Shown: positions 1 through 8,682, counted from the stretch's first letter. The stretch is DNA of 64,000 nt from Flavobacterium microcysteis (GCF_006385255.1 NZ_VFJE01000055.1:62001-126000); one strand, 5' to 3'. Notes: generated from the letters alone by a model not told the origin. A program made the numbers and translations.

Positions 1-505
1 GCAAAATCGTAGCATTGGCACCAATTGTTGTAAAAGCACCAATTTCACAATTGCCTAAAACTTTTGCTCCAGGCGATACTTCTACAAATTCGCCAACTTT
101 ACAATCATGATGAATACTGGCATAGGCATTGATAAGCGAACCGTTTCCAATGATAGTATCAGCAGATATAAATGAAAAAGGCATAATGTTCAGTCCGTTT
201 CCTAAAACAGCACTTTTGCTAATGACAGCATTTGGAGCTATTGCAGAGACTGGATTGCCATTGTATCCTAAAAAAAGGTTGTATACTTTATTTCTGCTAA
301 AAACATTCCCGAGTCCTAAGATGAAATTGGGATTTTTTTCAAGTATAGATTGGGCTTCTTCGGCAGTTTTTAAAATTGGATATGAAAATAAAGAGTCTTC
401 AAGGTCTTTGCTGATGTTATCAAAAAAATAAAAAGAGTCCGACTTATCGACAGTTACGATATCGAAAACTTCTTTTGCATGACCTTTAGCTCCAATAATT
501 ATCAT
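1..505 (-). CDS. NeuD/PglD-like sugar O-acyltransferase, partial (3' end outside window)
   Basis: The start codon is at 505-503 and the gene runs off the left edge, so only about 168 codons are visible. The N-terminus reads IIIGAKGHAKEVFDIV, the Rossmann-like nucleotide/substrate-binding segment typical of PglD/NeuD acetyltransferases. Further on, the protein becomes rich in the short hexapeptide pattern of left-handed beta-helix acyltransferases. Known members transfer acetyl or acyl groups to amino sugars destined for surface glycans. Its ATG overlaps the TGA of the upstream DegT aminotransferase by 3-4 bases (ATGA), so the two are translationally coupled. Aminotransferase followed by acyltransferase is the usual pair for making an N-acylated amino sugar. 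The exact sugar is unknown. Confidence 0.85.
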   Translation of the reverse strand, partial: MIIIGAKGHAKEVFDIVTVDKSDSFYFFDNISKDLEDSLFSYPILKTAEEAQSILEKNPNFILGLGNVFSRNKVYNLFLGYNGNPVSAIAPNAVISKSAVLGNGLNIMPFSFISADTIIGNGSLINAYASIHHDCKVGEFVEVSPGAKVLGNCEIGAFTTIGANATIL

Positions 506-1575
506 ATGTTTTGATTGATTATAGAAGTAATTGTTTCTAAATCTTCTGTTTTTAGTCCCACATATAATGGAAGACACATTACCCTTTTTGAAATTGATTC
601 TGAAATAGGCATTTCAGTATTTTTTATAAAATTAACCGTATTTAGTGAAGGATAAAAATACCTTCTTGGGAAAATTTGCTTTTCGTTTAATGCCTTTTGT
701 ACTTTTAACAGCGTTTCTTCAGAATCCAAAATAATTGGATAATAGCTATAATTCCATTTTGTATGTTCACGGATATTCAAAGTTTGCAGCTTAGAAGAGT
801 TTAAGTTGTCGTTATAAAAATCCACAACTTTTTTTCGTTCCGCAAGAATGGTATCGATATATGGTAAAACTGCCAATCCCATAGCAGATTGAAGTTCTGA
901 AATCTTAGCATTGATTCCTAAACCATGAAAATCCAATGGTCCGTTATGTCCAAAATTATGGCTGTAATATAATTTATGGAAAAGATCTTTGTCTTTACAG
1001 AAAAGCGCACCGCCTTCACCGGTATGGAATAATTTTGTAGCATGGAAACTGCAAGTACTCACATCGCCAAAATTAAAAAGAGACTGATTCTTGTATTCTA
1101 CGCCAAAAGAATGGGCAGCATCATAAATGACTTTTAAATTGTGTTTTTTAGCAATGGCTTCAATTGCTTCCACATGGCAGGGATTACCAAAAACATGCGT
1201 AGCCAGTATAGCTGTGGTTTTTGGAGTTATGGCAGCTTCTATTTTAGTTTCGTCTATGGTCAGGTATTCGGGATGAATATCCACAAAAACAGGTTCACAA
1301 TGTTCCCAAACAATTGCTGAAGTTGTAGCTACATAAGAAAAAGGCGTTGTAATAATTTCTCCACCCTTGCCTAAAAGTTTTAGGGCAATTTGTAATGGAA
1401 CTGTACCGTTATTGGTGATTAAAATGGAATCAATATTCAGCTTTTCTTTAAGCTTGTTTTCCAATTCTAAAGTCAACTGACCTCTATTTGTAAGCCACAA
1501 ACTATCCCAAGCTCTTTTAACCAGGTTGTTATATTCGCTTTGTGGTGGTAGAAATGTCTGTGTTACGTTTATCAT
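502..1575 (-). CDS. DegT/DnrJ/EryC1/StrS-family PLP-dependent sugar aminotransferase
   Basis: The 357-aa protein fits the family length. Around residue 180 it has SFHATKLFHTGEGG, the family motif in which the Lys forms the Schiff base with pyridoxal phosphate and GEGG binds phosphate. An upstream YDAAHSFG segment provides the Asp that contacts the PLP ring nitrogen. The family transaminates 4-keto (or 3-keto) nucleotide sugars to amino sugars in the cytoplasm. It overlaps the NeuD-like acyltransferase and lies 5 bases from the upstream glycosyltransferase-like gene, so it is part of the leftward surface-glycan operon. Whether it acts at C3 or C4, and on which nucleotide sugar, cannot be read from sequence. 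Confidence 0.9.
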   Translation of the reverse strand: MINVTQTFLPPQSEYNNLVKRAWDSLWLTNRGQLTLELENKLKEKLNIDSILITNNGTVPLQIALKLLGKGGEIITTPFSYVATTSAIVWEHCEPVFVDIHPEYLTIDETKIEAAITPKTTAILATHVFGNPCHVEAIEAIAKKHNLKVIYDAAHSFGVEYKNQSLFNFGDVSTCSFHATKLFHTGEGGALFCKDKDLFHKLYYSHNFGHNGPLDFHGLGINAKISELQSAMGLAVLPYIDTILAERKKVVDFYNDNLNSSKLQTLNIREHTKWNYSYYPIILDSEETLLKVQKALNEKQIFPRRYFYPSLNTVNFIKNTEMPISESISKRVMCLPLYVGLKTEDLETITSIINQNI

Positions 1576-1580
1576 TTTGA

Positions 1581-2717
1581 TTATTTAAAATCAAAGTTAT
1601 GCAAATAATACTGCTTAACATTGTTTTCAAGCATGTTAAAACTGTATAATTTGTTAACAATGATGTCTAGTTTATCCTGATATTCTTTAAACGTTTCAGG
1701 ATTGTCATACTGTTTAATAGCGTCAGCTATTTTTTCATTCATTTCATCAAATGATGAATATAATGTTGGCAGATTTTTAAAATCCTCTGTAAAGAAAATC
1801 TCATTATACACAGCAAATGAGATACCTCCGGAAAAAATAGTTTCTATAAGATATCCGTCTAATCCTTCTCCAAAAGTGATGACAAATTTAGCCCTTGAAG
1901 CATAATCTTTATAGGTGTCATACTTCATGTTTGTTATTTCAACAAAAGTATAATGCGGTAGTTTGGCTTTTAGGTTTGCCAAGATTGCCTCTTTTGTCAG
2001 CGTACTGGAGTTGGGAACCCATTGAATTTTATCAGGAGAATAAATCACTAGATTTTCTTTCTCGCTAAAAGCTCTTCTGTTGTATGGAGTAGGACTCAAC
2101 CACGCTGAGAAAAGATGAAGCGGAACTCCATAATAATTTCTCTTTTCAAGCGTAGCATAGCGCTTATGAGCCATTGTCATAGTCGTGTTTGGAAACATTT
2201 TTTTGACATTGTCGATTTTTTCAATCGGTGGCATAAAAAGATCATTCTGATTTAGTAGGTTGATTTTGATACTTTTTATTTTTTCCGTCCATCTAAAAAA
2301 AGGAGCCATTCGCTTATTCCCTTTATTGAAAGCTGAAATCATCACATCCGGGATATGGATTTCTGCAAAATCAAGATCGCCAAAATAGTGCTCAATTTCT
2401 TTGAAAGTATAAATGATCATCTCATTTGAAAACTTCCTATACTGATAGTCAGTTTCACTTTTGCCAGGCAAAAAACTAGCAACAACATCACATCCATGGA
2501 TGTCTTTCAATTTCTTGACAATATTATAAATAGTACATATCGACAAAATACCGCCATTAATCCTGTCTGTTCCAGCTGGAACAAAAAAGAGAATCAGTTT
2601 TTTTGTGTCGGAATAATGCTGTTTAAAATATTTTTTTTTGAAAGATTTATGATGGCCCTGCGAAACAAAGCTCTTAAGCTGATGTTTGAATTTCAGGAAG
2701 TCTTTTTTAATTGACAT
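1581..2717 (-). CDS. Probable GT-B glycosyltransferase of surface glycan cluster
   Basis: This 378-aa cytoplasmic protein has no clear membrane segment. After a basic N-terminus, a hydrophobic strand plus glycine-rich turn (LILFFVPAG....NGGILS) looks like the first beta-strand/loop of a GT-B fold. The C-terminal half has an FVITFGEGLDGYLIETIFSGG segment, resembling the donor-binding E-x7-E region of GT4-like enzymes. I do not recognise a named family, so the glycosyltransferase call rests on fold-like motifs and on its position between a DegT aminotransferase (5 bases away) and another glycosyltransferase-like gene (9 bases away). Donor and acceptor are unknown. Confidence 0.55.
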   Translation of the reverse strand: MSIKKDFLKFKHQLKSFVSQGHHKSFKKKYFKQHYSDTKKLILFFVPAGTDRINGGILSICTIYNIVKKLKDIHGCDVVASFLPGKSETDYQYRKFSNEMIIYTFKEIEHYFGDLDFAEIHIPDVMISAFNKGNKRMAPFFRWTEKIKSIKINLLNQNDLFMPPIEKIDNVKKMFPNTTMTMAHKRYATLEKRNYYGVPLHLFSAWLSPTPYNRRAFSEKENLVIYSPDKIQWVPNSSTLTKEAILANLKAKLPHYTFVEITNMKYDTYKDYASRAKFVITFGEGLDGYLIETIFSGGISFAVYNEIFFTEDFKNLPTLYSSFDEMNEKIADAIKQYDNPETFKEYQDKLDIIVNKLYSFNMLENNVKQYYLHNFDFK

Positions 2718-2726
2718 ACTTTTTAT

Positions 2727-3680
2727 CTATTGGTGAAATAAAACATTTTGAATCCAGCCTTTTATTGTGTATTTCTGGTAGATTTCTTCAGGAAGTTTTT
2801 CATAATCGCTTTCGAAAAATGAAATCGGGATTTCTGGATTTTTTTCATCTATGACCAGGATATTATTAGGATTATAAAAATCATAATTTACAATATCAGG
2901 ATTCGTGGTTATCAACTTCTTTTGTAATCCGATGCTTTCAAAAATCCTGAAAGTAAGTCCGAACTGGCCGTCTCTTTTGATGTCCAGGAGCGACTTTGAT
3001 TTTTCAATATATCTTGAGATTTCTTCTAAAGAAATTCTTTGAAAGAAAAATTCGATTTCACTTTTAGGGCACTCTTCGCCCGTACTAAAAACGATAACCT
3101 TGTGCTCTATCTGTTTCGACTTTAATTCACCAATAATTTTTGAAAGGACTGGAAGTCTTTTGTCCTTTGAGCTGATATTAAAGACTTTAAATTCAAAAGG
3201 ACCATTATGACTATCCTTGTTTTCTTCATAAATCCAATTGGGAGCGAATTTTAACCCTAATTTTTCACAGTCTTCTTTCTCAAAAGAAAATGCCTGATCA
3301 AAGGCAGATGCAACTTTCTTAATTTTAGGACAACGGGTCGCACTGTCATTAAAAAATCCAATAGATTTTTTCGTATGATTTTTTAATTGCTTCAGGTATC
3401 TTTTATCAATGAAGTCTCCCTTGATGGTCAGGATCAGGTCTTGCTGTTCGCCTATTTTCTCAAGTCGTTTGATAATTTCTTTCCCGTAGTAGATATTTTT
3501 GATGTTCTTTTTGAAAAAAACTTTCAGGAAAGAATTATAAATTTTATAATAGAAGTTAGGGTATTTGTATATAAAATTGTGGAAATCAATGTGGTGCACA
3601 GTATGACCGTCTTGTTTTAAGACTTTTGCAATTCCGTCATTCAATCCCCAATTATCAAAACTTATCAACGCAATTTTCAT
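2727..3680 (-). CDS. CgeB-like glycosyltransferase-type protein
   Basis: The 317-aa protein starts MKIALISFDNW.LNDGIAKVL, a typical GT-B first strand. In the second half, SLEEISRYIEKSKSLLDIKRDGQFGLTFRIFES resembles the conserved C-terminal region of CgeB/YkvP-type glycosyltransferase-like proteins, where an R-x-FE motif contacts the nucleotide sugar. It is the first gene of the leftward operon that runs to the window edge. A promoter-like pair sits about 150 bases upstream (3837-3870), implying a long leader. The sugar specificity is unknown. Confidence 0.6.
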   Translation of the reverse strand: MKIALISFDNWGLNDGIAKVLKQDGHTVHHIDFHNFIYKYPNFYYKIYNSFLKVFFKKNIKNIYYGKEIIKRLEKIGEQQDLILTIKGDFIDKRYLKQLKNHTKKSIGFFNDSATRCPKIKKVASAFDQAFSFEKEDCEKLGLKFAPNWIYEENKDSHNGPFEFKVFNISSKDKRLPVLSKIIGELKSKQIEHKVIVFSTGEECPKSEIEFFFQRISLEEISRYIEKSKSLLDIKRDGQFGLTFRIFESIGLQKKLITTNPDIVNYDFYNPNNILVIDEKNPEIPISFFESDYEKLPEEIYQKYTIKGWIQNVLFHQ

Positions 3681-4086
3681 CTCTCTTTTTATAGCGGTTT
3701 ACAATAAGAAATTAGTTGTCTTACCATTTTTAATTGTAAATCTTGTTTTGCCTATCGTTTTTGTCTTTTGCTGAAATGTTGGTTGCTTCAATTCTCAATA
3801 TCGCTTGCAAAATGTATAAAAATTTGATTTTTTTCGCAAAGATAAGTTTTTTTAGATTTAAGAAACAAGGTCTCTATAGAATATGTTAAGAAAATCTTAA
3901 TTAAATTGAAAATCAATTATTTGGAGGGTTTTTAAAGAGTGTTTTTATTAAAACTAAATCTTAAAAATAAAAGAATAGTATCTATATTCAGATTAAAATT
4001 CAAAAATTATTTTTGGATGTAAAGTGATTGTTATATACAAAGCCGAATTTTACCTTAGCACCTTAGCACCTTAGCACCTTAGCACC
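3681..4086. other. Intergenic region between two leftward glycan genes
   Basis: This stretch of about 400 bases is AT-rich and has no convincing ORF or RNA gene. It holds the minus-strand promoter at 3837-3870 and, at its right end, an 8-bp tandem repeat that reaches the stop codon of the next gene. Nothing else was recognised. Confidence 0.6.
3837..3870 (-). promoter_or_regulatory. Bacteroidota-type promoter for leftward glycan operon
   Basis: On the minus strand, TTG (complement of 3866-3868) is followed after 21 bases by TATCTTTG (complement of 3837-3844). This matches the TTTG / TAnnTTTG layout of flavobacterial promoters. It would start transcription near 3830 and leave a leader of about 150 bases before the ATG at 3680. 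Confidence 0.55.
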
Positions 4087-4089
4087 TTA
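4052..4089. repeat. 8-bp tandem repeat, 4.75 copies
   Basis: The unit accttagc is repeated four times perfectly and then partially. The last copy contributes the TAA stop codon (complement of 4087-4089) of the rhamnosyltransferase-like gene. Such arrays vary in copy number by slippage. Here variation would change only the 3' untranslated part. Confidence 0.9.
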
Positions 4090-4938
4090 TTTTATCTTAT
4101 AAACACCCAATGCCTTTTTTATTTTTTTGCTTAACAGAACCAGTTTTACATACAATCGGTTTTTTAAGCTCAAAAACATCCAACTTTTATAAGGAATAAG
4201 TTCTTTTTCAATCAGGCTGTTCATTTTGTCCGAAACAATAAAATCTTTATTGATATCGCTCCATTTTACATTGTCGTAGCCGTCAAATTCATTCACCTTG
4301 TTTTTCTCATGAATGATTGACATCCATAGGCGTTTGTCTGTAATCTGTGTGATACGGGTTTCTTTTTTCCAAAGCGTATGATCGTTAAACCATACGGTTT
4401 TTGGGTTTTCATTTTTTTCAATCAGACTTATGAACGGATTGAAAATATGCTCTTTTTTGCCCAAAATATAACGAGGCTCTACCTGAAGAGAATAGCCTTC
4501 AATAACATCTACTGCCTGGTATTCCTGAGATTTGAATTTGCTTTGTACTTCGTTGATAAAGTTTTTGTGGATGCAGTCGTCATTGTCGATTCTGGAGGTA
4601 ATCAAAAAAGGAACATCCTGTGAATCTGTAGAAATAAATTGCTGGATGGCCGGATAAAACTCAGGCATCCCATTGATATAAAAAGCTTTGATGTTTGGTG
4701 TACCTGAAATGAGGTTTGTAATGGCTTGTTTATATTTTTCAGGCGTTGTGACGTCGAAAAATATAAGCCAGTTAAAATCCTTATTCGTCTGTGCAGCTAC
4801 AGATGGGAAACAAAAACTCTCGAAGAGCCACATTCGGTCTTCCATCCATTCGTCTGTCAGTAAGGTTTCGTTATTTTTAGTAACGTTCCAATCAGGATTT
4901 TTTAGATTAAACCTAGTAATTAGATAGTGTTTAAACAT
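4087..4938 (-). CDS. Putative rhamnosyltransferase-type glycosyltransferase (PF11316-like)
   Basis: The 283-aa protein starts FKHYLITRFN and carries WLFESFCFPSVAAQTNKDFNWLIFFD followed by SRIDNDDCIHKNFI. The latter (DNDD) is a GT-A type metal/nucleotide-binding motif. This combination matches the Bacteroidota/proteobacterial putative rhamnosyl transferase family, in which the N-terminal TRFN and the DxDD segment are conserved. It is cytoplasmic with no membrane segment. It is transcribed leftward on its own, divergent from the Kdo-kinase-like gene at 5049. The sugar transferred is not proven for this family. Confidence 0.75.
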   Translation of the reverse strand: MFKHYLITRFNLKNPDWNVTKNNETLLTDEWMEDRMWLFESFCFPSVAAQTNKDFNWLIFFDVTTPEKYKQAITNLISGTPNIKAFYINGMPEFYPAIQQFISTDSQDVPFLITSRIDNDDCIHKNFINEVQSKFKSQEYQAVDVIEGYSLQVEPRYILGKKEHIFNPFISLIEKNENPKTVWFNDHTLWKKETRITQITDKRLWMSIIHEKNKVNEFDGYDNVKWSDINKDFIVSDKMNSLIEKELIPYKSWMFLSLKNRLYVKLVLLSKKIKKALGVYKIK

Positions 4939-4992
4939 TTATCAGGTGCTAATTAACCTTTCGGCAATTTTTTTGTAAAATTAAATTAATTA

Positions 4993-5025
4993 TTTGAACT
5001 CTAAAATCGAAAATGGTTACTTTTG
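4993..5025 (+). promoter_or_regulatory. Promoter for Kdo-kinase-like/GT2 operon
   Basis: TTTG at 4993-4996 is followed after 21 bases by TACTTTTG at 5018-5025, a full match to the -33/-7 pattern of Bacteroidota. Transcription would begin near 5032, about 17 bases before the ATG at 5049. Confidence 0.6.
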
Positions 5026-5048
5026 TGAACAAAATAAGAAAACCATAA

Positions 5049-5807
5049 ATGCACGAAGTTTACAATCCAAAATTCTTACAGCAGAAAGAAGCAATAAAAG
5101 ACTGTATTGCTAACTTTGAGGCTAAAGGTATTTTGTTTGTCGACGGAAAACGCAACAAAATTAGGCTCTTTGAATTAGACGGAATTACACTGAATATCAA
5201 ATCGTTCAAAATTCCTAATTTTATAAATCAGGTTGCCTATAAATTTTTCAGGCGCTCAAAAGCAAGACGGTCTTTTGAGTTTGCCAATATTCTATTGGAA
5301 AAAGGAATAGGTACCCCACAGCCGATTGCTTATTTTGAAAATTTTAAAAATGTTCTTTACGATAGTTATTATATCAGCGAACAGCTGAATGCAGACTTAA
5401 CGTTTAGAGAACTGACTACCGATTTGAATTACCCTGATCATGAGGCTATTTTGCGTCAGTTTATCCAATTTTCATTTAACTTGCATGAAAATGGAATTGA
5501 ATTTTTGGATCATACCCCTGGAAATACACTGATCAAGAAAAATGGCGAGGGAAAATATGATTTCTTTTTGGTTGACCTAAACAGAATGCAGTTTCATAAA
5601 TCGATGACATTGAAGCAGCGTATTGTCAATCTATCCAAGCTTACGCCAAAAAGAGAATTGGTGGAAGTGATGAGCGATGAATATGCAAAGCTTTATGGCA
5701 AACCTTATGAAGAGATCTTGAAAATGATGATTGTTGAAACGGAATCTTTCAGAAACAGATTCTATAGAAAGAAGCGTCTCAAGAAAAAACTGTTCTTCTG
5801 GAAATAA
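5049..5807 (+). CDS. Kdo/InaA (WaaP)-family lipopolysaccharide kinase
   Basis: The 252-aa protein contains LDHTPGNTLIKK near residue 158, the HxxxGN catalytic-loop pattern of the protein-kinase-like Kdo kinase/WaaP/RIO superfamily. VDLNRM about 20 residues later is the DFG-equivalent metal-binding Asp. An N-terminal KSFKIPNFINQVAYKFFRRSKARRSFEFA segment carries the ATP-site lysine region. Characterised relatives phosphorylate Kdo or heptose of the LPS inner core at the cytoplasmic face. The next gene, a GT2, starts 22 bases downstream on the same strand, so the pair is likely co-transcribed. Confidence 0.85.
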   Translation: MHEVYNPKFLQQKEAIKDCIANFEAKGILFVDGKRNKIRLFELDGITLNIKSFKIPNFINQVAYKFFRRSKARRSFEFANILLEKGIGTPQPIAYFENFKNVLYDSYYISEQLNADLTFRELTTDLNYPDHEAILRQFIQFSFNLHENGIEFLDHTPGNTLIKKNGEGKYDFFLVDLNRMQFHKSMTLKQRIVNLSKLTPKRELVEVMSDEYAKLYGKPYEEILKMMIVETESFRNRFYRKKRLKKKLFFWK

Positions 5808-5829
5808 TTTTTCGCATTTAAAGTAGATT

Positions 5830-6642
5830 ATGAAAGCATCCGTAATAATGAGTACCTATAATTCTGAAGAATGGCTTGAAAAAGTCATATGGGGATTTAG
5901 TGTGCAAACCGAACTCAACTTTGAAATTATTATTGCTGATGATGGGTCAAAACCCAAAACAAAAGAACTGCTAGATACTTTAAGACCACAAATTTCAATG
6001 CCGCTGATTCATGTATGGCAGGAAGACAACGGTTTCCAAAAGTCACAAATACTCAATAAGGCAATTGTTGCTTCTAGTACTGATTATCTTATTTTTACTG
6101 ACGGGGATTGTATTCCGAGAAAAGATTTTATAGAAACGCATCTTCACTATCGTGAAAGAGGTTATTTTCTTTCTGGCGGTTATTTCATGCTTCCTATGAA
6201 TATTTCTCAGGCTATTACAAAAAACGATATCCTGCATCAAAATTGTTTTGATGTAAAATGGCTGGTCAATAGAGGCTTGAAAAAGTCATTTAAAAATACA
6301 AAACTGTCTGCTTCCGGCGGATGGGCAAAATTCCTGAACTTTATTACGCCAACAAAAGCTACCTGGAACGGACATAATGCTTCCGGCTGGAAAGACGATT
6401 TGGTTGCCATTAATGGTTTTAATCAGGAAATGCAATATGGCGGACAAGACAGGGAACTAGGCGAGAGGCTTTTTAACAAAGGGCTGAAATCAAAACAGAT
6501 TCGTTATAGCGCTATTGTAGTCCATTTGGACCATGCAAGAGGCTATGTAAACGAAGCGACCTGGAAAAAGAATTTTGCCATTCGTGAAAACACCCGAAAA
6601 AATAAAGTCATCAAGACGCCAATCGGAATAGATTCCAATTAG
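5830..6642 (+). CDS. Family 2 glycosyltransferase (galactosyltransferase-type C-terminus)
   Basis: The 270-aa protein starts MKASVIMSTYNSEEWL and has EIIIADDGS and FTDGDCIPRKDFI, the GT-A nucleotide-binding and DxD motifs of family GT2. Near residue 190, GWKDDLVAINGFNQEMQYGGQDRELGERL matches the C-terminal galactosyltransferase-type block, in which a (G/E)D-containing loop holds the catalytic base. It sits 22 bases after the Kdo-kinase-like gene. Its TAG overlaps by four bases with the stop codon of the convergent GT9 gene. It probably extends the LPS core. Confidence 0.88.
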   Translation: MKASVIMSTYNSEEWLEKVIWGFSVQTELNFEIIIADDGSKPKTKELLDTLRPQISMPLIHVWQEDNGFQKSQILNKAIVASSTDYLIFTDGDCIPRKDFIETHLHYRERGYFLSGGYFMLPMNISQAITKNDILHQNCFDVKWLVNRGLKKSFKNTKLSASGGWAKFLNFITPTKATWNGHNASGWKDDLVAINGFNQEMQYGGQDRELGERLFNKGLKSKQIRYSAIVVHLDHARGYVNEATWKKNFAIRENTRKNKVIKTPIGIDSN

Positions 6643-7700
6643 TTTTTCTCTAAATAGTTATTAAGTTCCGGAAGGATAAGTTCCGGTGTAAAAGACTCGT
6701 ACAATTTCAAGGCCTGATTTTTCATTTCTTTTGCCGATTTTTCACCATACAATTCCGGCTTGAAATCTTTGAGATGTACTGAAGTATGATGAATCCCGTC
6801 TTCAAAAGCATTCCATGCTTCCTTTTTTATCCAGGTAGAAAATATAGTGAATGTTGGTCTGAATAAGGCTTTTGCCATATTTACGGCACCGCCTTCATTG
6901 CCAATCAGAGCGTTACAATGATGGGTTATTGACAAGAATTCCCGAATACTTCCGGGGATTATATCAATCTTAATGTTTTTTTGAGTTTCCGGCAGACACA
7001 ATCCAAATATTTTTTTGGCTTCTTCAGATTGTGAAGGCATATAATTGAATAGGAGTGTAGCATTTGTTTTGGCTACTATGGCGTCCAGTAGCTTTGCCAT
7101 ATAAGGGAAAGGATAGGTTTTATTATGACCGCTTCCTAATACGCCTATCATATAGATTTTGTTTGAGAAATCTATATTGTTTCGGACTAAAATATCTTTT
7201 CCATTTTTGACTTCTTCTTCTGTCAAAAAGATTTTTGGTCTATTGTCAAGCGAAACTCCAGAAGAAAATGGCTGTAACAGTAACATCCTATTTTCAATAG
7301 CCAGTCCGGCTGAAGTTTTTGGTTTAGAAAGCTCTTTAAATGTATCAGTATATAAAAAGTTGGTATACGACTTGTGAAATCCTATTTTCTTTTTCGCACC
7401 AGACATTCCCACAACAAGATTACTTTCGAGCTTTCCATAGGCATCAATAACAATATCATATTTTGCTTTTCGGATAGAAACCAGAAAACGAAGCAGCGTT
7501 TTTTTGCTTTTGCGAAATTCATCCTTGAAAAGTACCAAATGATCAATGTTTGGATTGTTTTCTACTACCGGCTTTGTAAAAGGGTAGATCAGATAATCAA
7601 TCTGCGCATCAGGATATATAGCCTTTAAATTGTTGCAAAGAATAGAACTGGCCAAAACATCGCCAATCATTTTCTGCTGGATTACAAGTATCTTTTTCAT
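6639..7700 (-). CDS. GT9 family glycosyltransferase (ADP-heptose:LPS heptosyltransferase-like)
   Basis: The 353-aa protein begins with KILVIQQKMIGDVLASSILC, the GDVL.(T/S) N-terminal motif of heptosyltransferases such as WaaC/WaaF. The second half has NALIGNEGGAVNMAKALFRPTFTIFS, the donor-binding loop usually seen as D(T/S)G.mHlAaAlg.p. Here the usual D-(T/S)-G is NEGG, which hints at a different donor. It is convergent with the GT2 gene, with overlapping stop codons. The LPS core role is inferred from the family and the neighbours. Confidence 0.85.
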   Translation of the reverse strand: MKKILVIQQKMIGDVLASSILCNNLKAIYPDAQIDYLIYPFTKPVVENNPNIDHLVLFKDEFRKSKKTLLRFLVSIRKAKYDIVIDAYGKLESNLVVGMSGAKKKIGFHKSYTNFLYTDTFKELSKPKTSAGLAIENRMLLLQPFSSGVSLDNRPKIFLTEEEVKNGKDILVRNNIDFSNKIYMIGVLGSGHNKTYPFPYMAKLLDAIVAKTNATLLFNYMPSQSEEAKKIFGLCLPETQKNIKIDIIPGSIREFLSITHHCNALIGNEGGAVNMAKALFRPTFTIFSTWIKKEAWNAFEDGIHHTSVHLKDFKPELYGEKSAKEMKNQALKLYESFTPELILPELNNYLEKN

Positions 7701-7711
7701 GAAAATCGTAT

Positions 7712-7817
7712 GAATTACGAATTACGAATTACAAATTAGGAATTAGGAATTGAGGGTGATCTGCTTGGCAAAATTCGTAATTCCTAATTTTTAATTCCTA
7801 ATTTTTAATTCCTAATT
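7712..7817. repeat. AT-rich tandem/inverted repeat between GT9 and dapD
   Basis: The left half is built from gaattac/gaattag-type units and the right half from taattcctaattttt units, which are their inverse complements. The RNA could fold into a long imperfect hairpin. It lies directly after the dapD stop codon, so it may serve as a transcription stop for dapD. This kind of dispersed repeat is common between flavobacterial genes. Confidence 0.75.
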
Positions 7818-7820
7818 AAA

Positions 7821-8636
7821 TTATACTGCTACGTCGTATTCTCTCAGTGCGTTGTTTAAGGAAGTCTTCAAATCTGTTGAAGGTTTTCTTTTTCCGATAA
7901 TCAAAGCACAAGGAACCTGAAACTCTCCGGCAGCAAATTTTTTAGTGTAACTGCCTGGAATCACAACGGAACGTGCAGGTACAACGCCTTTCATTTCTAC
8001 AGGTTCGTCGCCAGTCACATCTATAATTTTTGTAGACGCCGTTAAGCATACGTTCGCACCAAGAACAGCTTCTGTTTCAACACGAACACCTTCTACAACG
8101 ATACATCTTGAACCAATAAAAGCACCATCTTCAATGATTACAGGAGCTGCTTGCAATGGTTCTAAAACACCACCAATTCCTACACCACCACTCAAGTGTA
8201 CATTCTTGCCAATTTGAGCACAGCTGCCCACAGTAGCCCATGTATCCACCATTGTGCCTTCGTCTACATAAGCACCAATATTGACATAGCTAGGCATTAA
8301 GATTACACCGCTTGAAATATAAGCTCCATGGCGAGCCACAGCATTAGGAACAACACGGATTCCTTTTTCAGCATAGCCTCTTTTTAAAGGCATCTTGTCG
8401 TGGTATTCAAAGATTCCAGCTTCAAGAGTTTCCATTTTTTGGATAGGGAAGTACATTACAACTGCTTTCTTTACCCATTCGTTAACTTGCCATCCGCCAG
8501 CAATTGGTTCCGCTACACGTAATTTTCCGCTGTCTAACAGTTCGATAACTTCACGGATTGCTGTTGTTGTTTTTTCTTCCTGAAGCAGTGCTCTATTTTC
8601 CCATGCCTGCTCTATAATTGTCTGCAAAGTGCTCAT
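7821..8636 (-). CDS. dapD: 2,3,4,5-tetrahydropyridine-2,6-dicarboxylate N-succinyltransferase
   Basis: The 271-aa protein matches DapD in length and sequence. It has an N-terminal helical domain (LQTIIEQAWENR), RVVPNAVARHGAYISSGVILMPSYVNIGAYVDEGTMVDTWATVGSCAQIG in the hexapeptide beta-helix, and HLSGGVGIGGVLEPLQAAPVIIEDG in the succinyl-CoA/substrate site. It makes N-succinyl-2-amino-6-ketopimelate in the diaminopimelate/lysine pathway in the cytoplasm. It is transcribed alone. A minus-strand TATCTTTG box lies at 8653-8660, only 17 bases upstream of the ATG, so the leader is very short. Confidence 0.97.
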   Translation of the reverse strand: MSTLQTIIEQAWENRALLQEEKTTTAIREVIELLDSGKLRVAEPIAGGWQVNEWVKKAVVMYFPIQKMETLEAGIFEYHDKMPLKRGYAEKGIRVVPNAVARHGAYISSGVILMPSYVNIGAYVDEGTMVDTWATVGSCAQIGKNVHLSGGVGIGGVLEPLQAAPVIIEDGAFIGSRCIVVEGVRVETEAVLGANVCLTASTKIIDVTGDEPVEMKGVVPARSVVIPGSYTKKFAAGEFQVPCALIIGKRKPSTDLKTSLNNALREYDVAV

Positions 8637-8652
8637 AAAATTTGATTTTCAG

Positions 8653-8660
8653 CAAAGATA
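8653..8660 (-). promoter_or_regulatory. -7 promoter box of dapD
   Basis: TATCTTTG on the minus strand matches TAnnTTTG. A TTG candidate for the -33 element occurs 21 bases further upstream, at the edge of the palindromic repeat (8682-8684). The predicted start lies within 10 bases of the dapD ATG. Confidence 0.5.
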
Positions 8661-8682
8661 TGTTTTTTTCGTTTCCAACCCC

